NCBI GenBank assembly: GCA_963704815.1
Contig: CAVPHU010000011.1
Coordinates: 1 to 64,000, forward strand
Direction of reading: 5' to 3'
Origin: DATKWD01 sp963704815
GTDB taxonomy: Bacteria; Actinomycetota; Acidimicrobiia; Acidimicrobiales; Salinilacustritrichaceae
DNA length: 64,000 nucleotides
Below are positions 63,535 to 64,000 of the stretch, piece by piece (position 1 is the stretch's first letter; every line of letters starts with the position of its first letter). Made by a program: the position numbers and the translations under genes. The notes under the pieces were generated by a model. That model did no database searches, was not told the DNA's origin, and saw nothing but the letters and a program-made list of their open reading frames with translations.

Positions 63535-64000
63535 TCAGGCTTCGAGGCGAAGTGCGCTGATGAACGCCTCCTGAGGGACTTCGACGCGGCCGATGTTCTT
63601 CATCCGCTTCTTGCCCTCCTTCTGCTTCTCGAGCAGCTTTCGCTTCCGGCTGACGTCGCCGCCGTAGCACTTCGACAACACGTCCTTGCGCTTCGCCTTC
63701 ACCGTTTCGCGGGCGATGATCTTGCCGCCGATCGCGGCCTGGATCGGGACGTCGAACATCTGGCGAGGAATGAGCGTCCGCAGCTTCTCGGTCATCAACT
63801 TGCCGTACTCGTAGGCGCCCTCGCGGTGCACGATGGTGCTGAACGCATCGGCCGGTTCGCCATTGAGCAGCACGTCGACCTTGACCAGGTCGCCGCTCTG
63901 GTAGCCGGCATCGTGGTAGTCGAGGCTGGCATAGCCCTGAGTGCGGCTCTTGAGATGATCGAAGAAGTCGCGCGACCACCTCGGCCAGGGGAATCGTGTA
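63535..64000 (-). CDS. lepA: Elongation factor 4 (LepA), 3' part only, one apparent frameshift
   Basis: The C-terminal domain of LepA is unmistakable: GDLVKVDVLLNGEPADAFST, EYGKLMTEKLRTLIPRQMFD, VPIQAAIGGKIIARETVKAK, RKDVLSKCYGGDVSRKRKLL and EKQKEGKKRMKNIGRVEVPQ. LepA is a ribosome-bound GTPase. The gene continues past the right edge. Near 63971 the frame changes between YTIPLAEVV and RDFFDHLKSRTQGYA, a single-base difference. Confidence 0.94.
   Translation of the reverse strand, partial: TRFPWPRWSRDFFDHLKSRTQGYASLDYHDAGYQSGDLVKVDVLLNGEPADAFSTIVHREGAYEYGKLMTEKLRTLIPRQMFDVPIQAAIGGKIIARETVKAKRKDVLSKCYGGDVSRKRKLLEKQKEGKKRMKNIGRVEVPQEAFISALRLEA

Overview
The window is high-GC DNA with the gene content of an actinobacterium, most likely of the Acidimicrobiia type. 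This rests on recognisable families: a BldD-like regulator, a DnaG-RpoD pair, a single-chain glycyl-tRNA synthetase, GTP-type PEP carboxykinase, a Tad pilus locus without an outer-membrane secretin, and an HrcA/CIRCE heat-shock module. The assignment is from protein character only. Many conserved and essential genes (era, uppS, glyS, pckG, a CorC-type gene, terC, a second sigma factor) are interrupted by single-base reading-frame changes while the protein sequence continues intact in another frame. This looks like residual assembly indel error rather than true decay, so several entries are given as whole loci with the shift points noted.

Layout. 1-2000: three broken genes on the minus strand (a membrane protein with a HAAS-type prefix, its PadR regulator, an aminoglycoside phosphotransferase-like gene). 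2007-2727: a VapBC-type toxin-antitoxin pair. 2815-4662: pckG. 5021-16106: an 11-kb cluster of circularly permuted ATP-grasp enzymes, alpha-E proteins, three transglutaminase-like proteins and a zinc metallopeptidase, arranged as a plus-strand pair converging on a five-gene minus-strand operon; this is the most interesting metabolic unit. 16171-18117: a tyrosine-recombinase remnant split by a complete IS3-family element, next to a tRNA-Val gene. 18241-25778: hydrolase, sigma factor, Nudix, inositol-phosphatase, MFS and small membrane or regulatory proteins, with tRNA-Ile2 and tRNA-Asn. 25867-28337: an AmmeMemoRadiSam pair with Memo and AMMECR1 fused. 28404-34133: rpoD, dnaG, a 96-bp tandem repeat, terC, glyS. 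34206-43697: RDD protein, recO, uppS, yihY, dinG, a PlsY-like protein, era, corC/hlyC, ybeY, phoH. 43775-45830: an unknown protein and a flavin disulfide oxidoreductase. 46206-52979: a compact Tad/Flp pilus operon. 53055-57301: an orphan lipoprotein, a DUF1992 protein, and a membrane pseudokinase paired with a LysM protein. 57327-57889: a ribbon-helix-helix/MazF toxin-antitoxin pair. 57897-64000: hemW, a BldD homologue, rsmE-dnaJ-hrcA with a CIRCE operator, a sugar-nucleotide epimerase and the 3' part of lepA.

How the parts fit. The core is housekeeping: replication priming, transcription initiation, ribosome maturation (Era, YbeY, RsmE, LepA), chaperone control and lipid-carrier synthesis. 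On top sit accessory functions: a probable peptide- or amide-forming cluster, surface pili, two toxin-antitoxin modules and one insertion sequence. Many adjacent genes overlap by 4 bp (ATGA, GTGA, TTGA), which points to translationally coupled operons.
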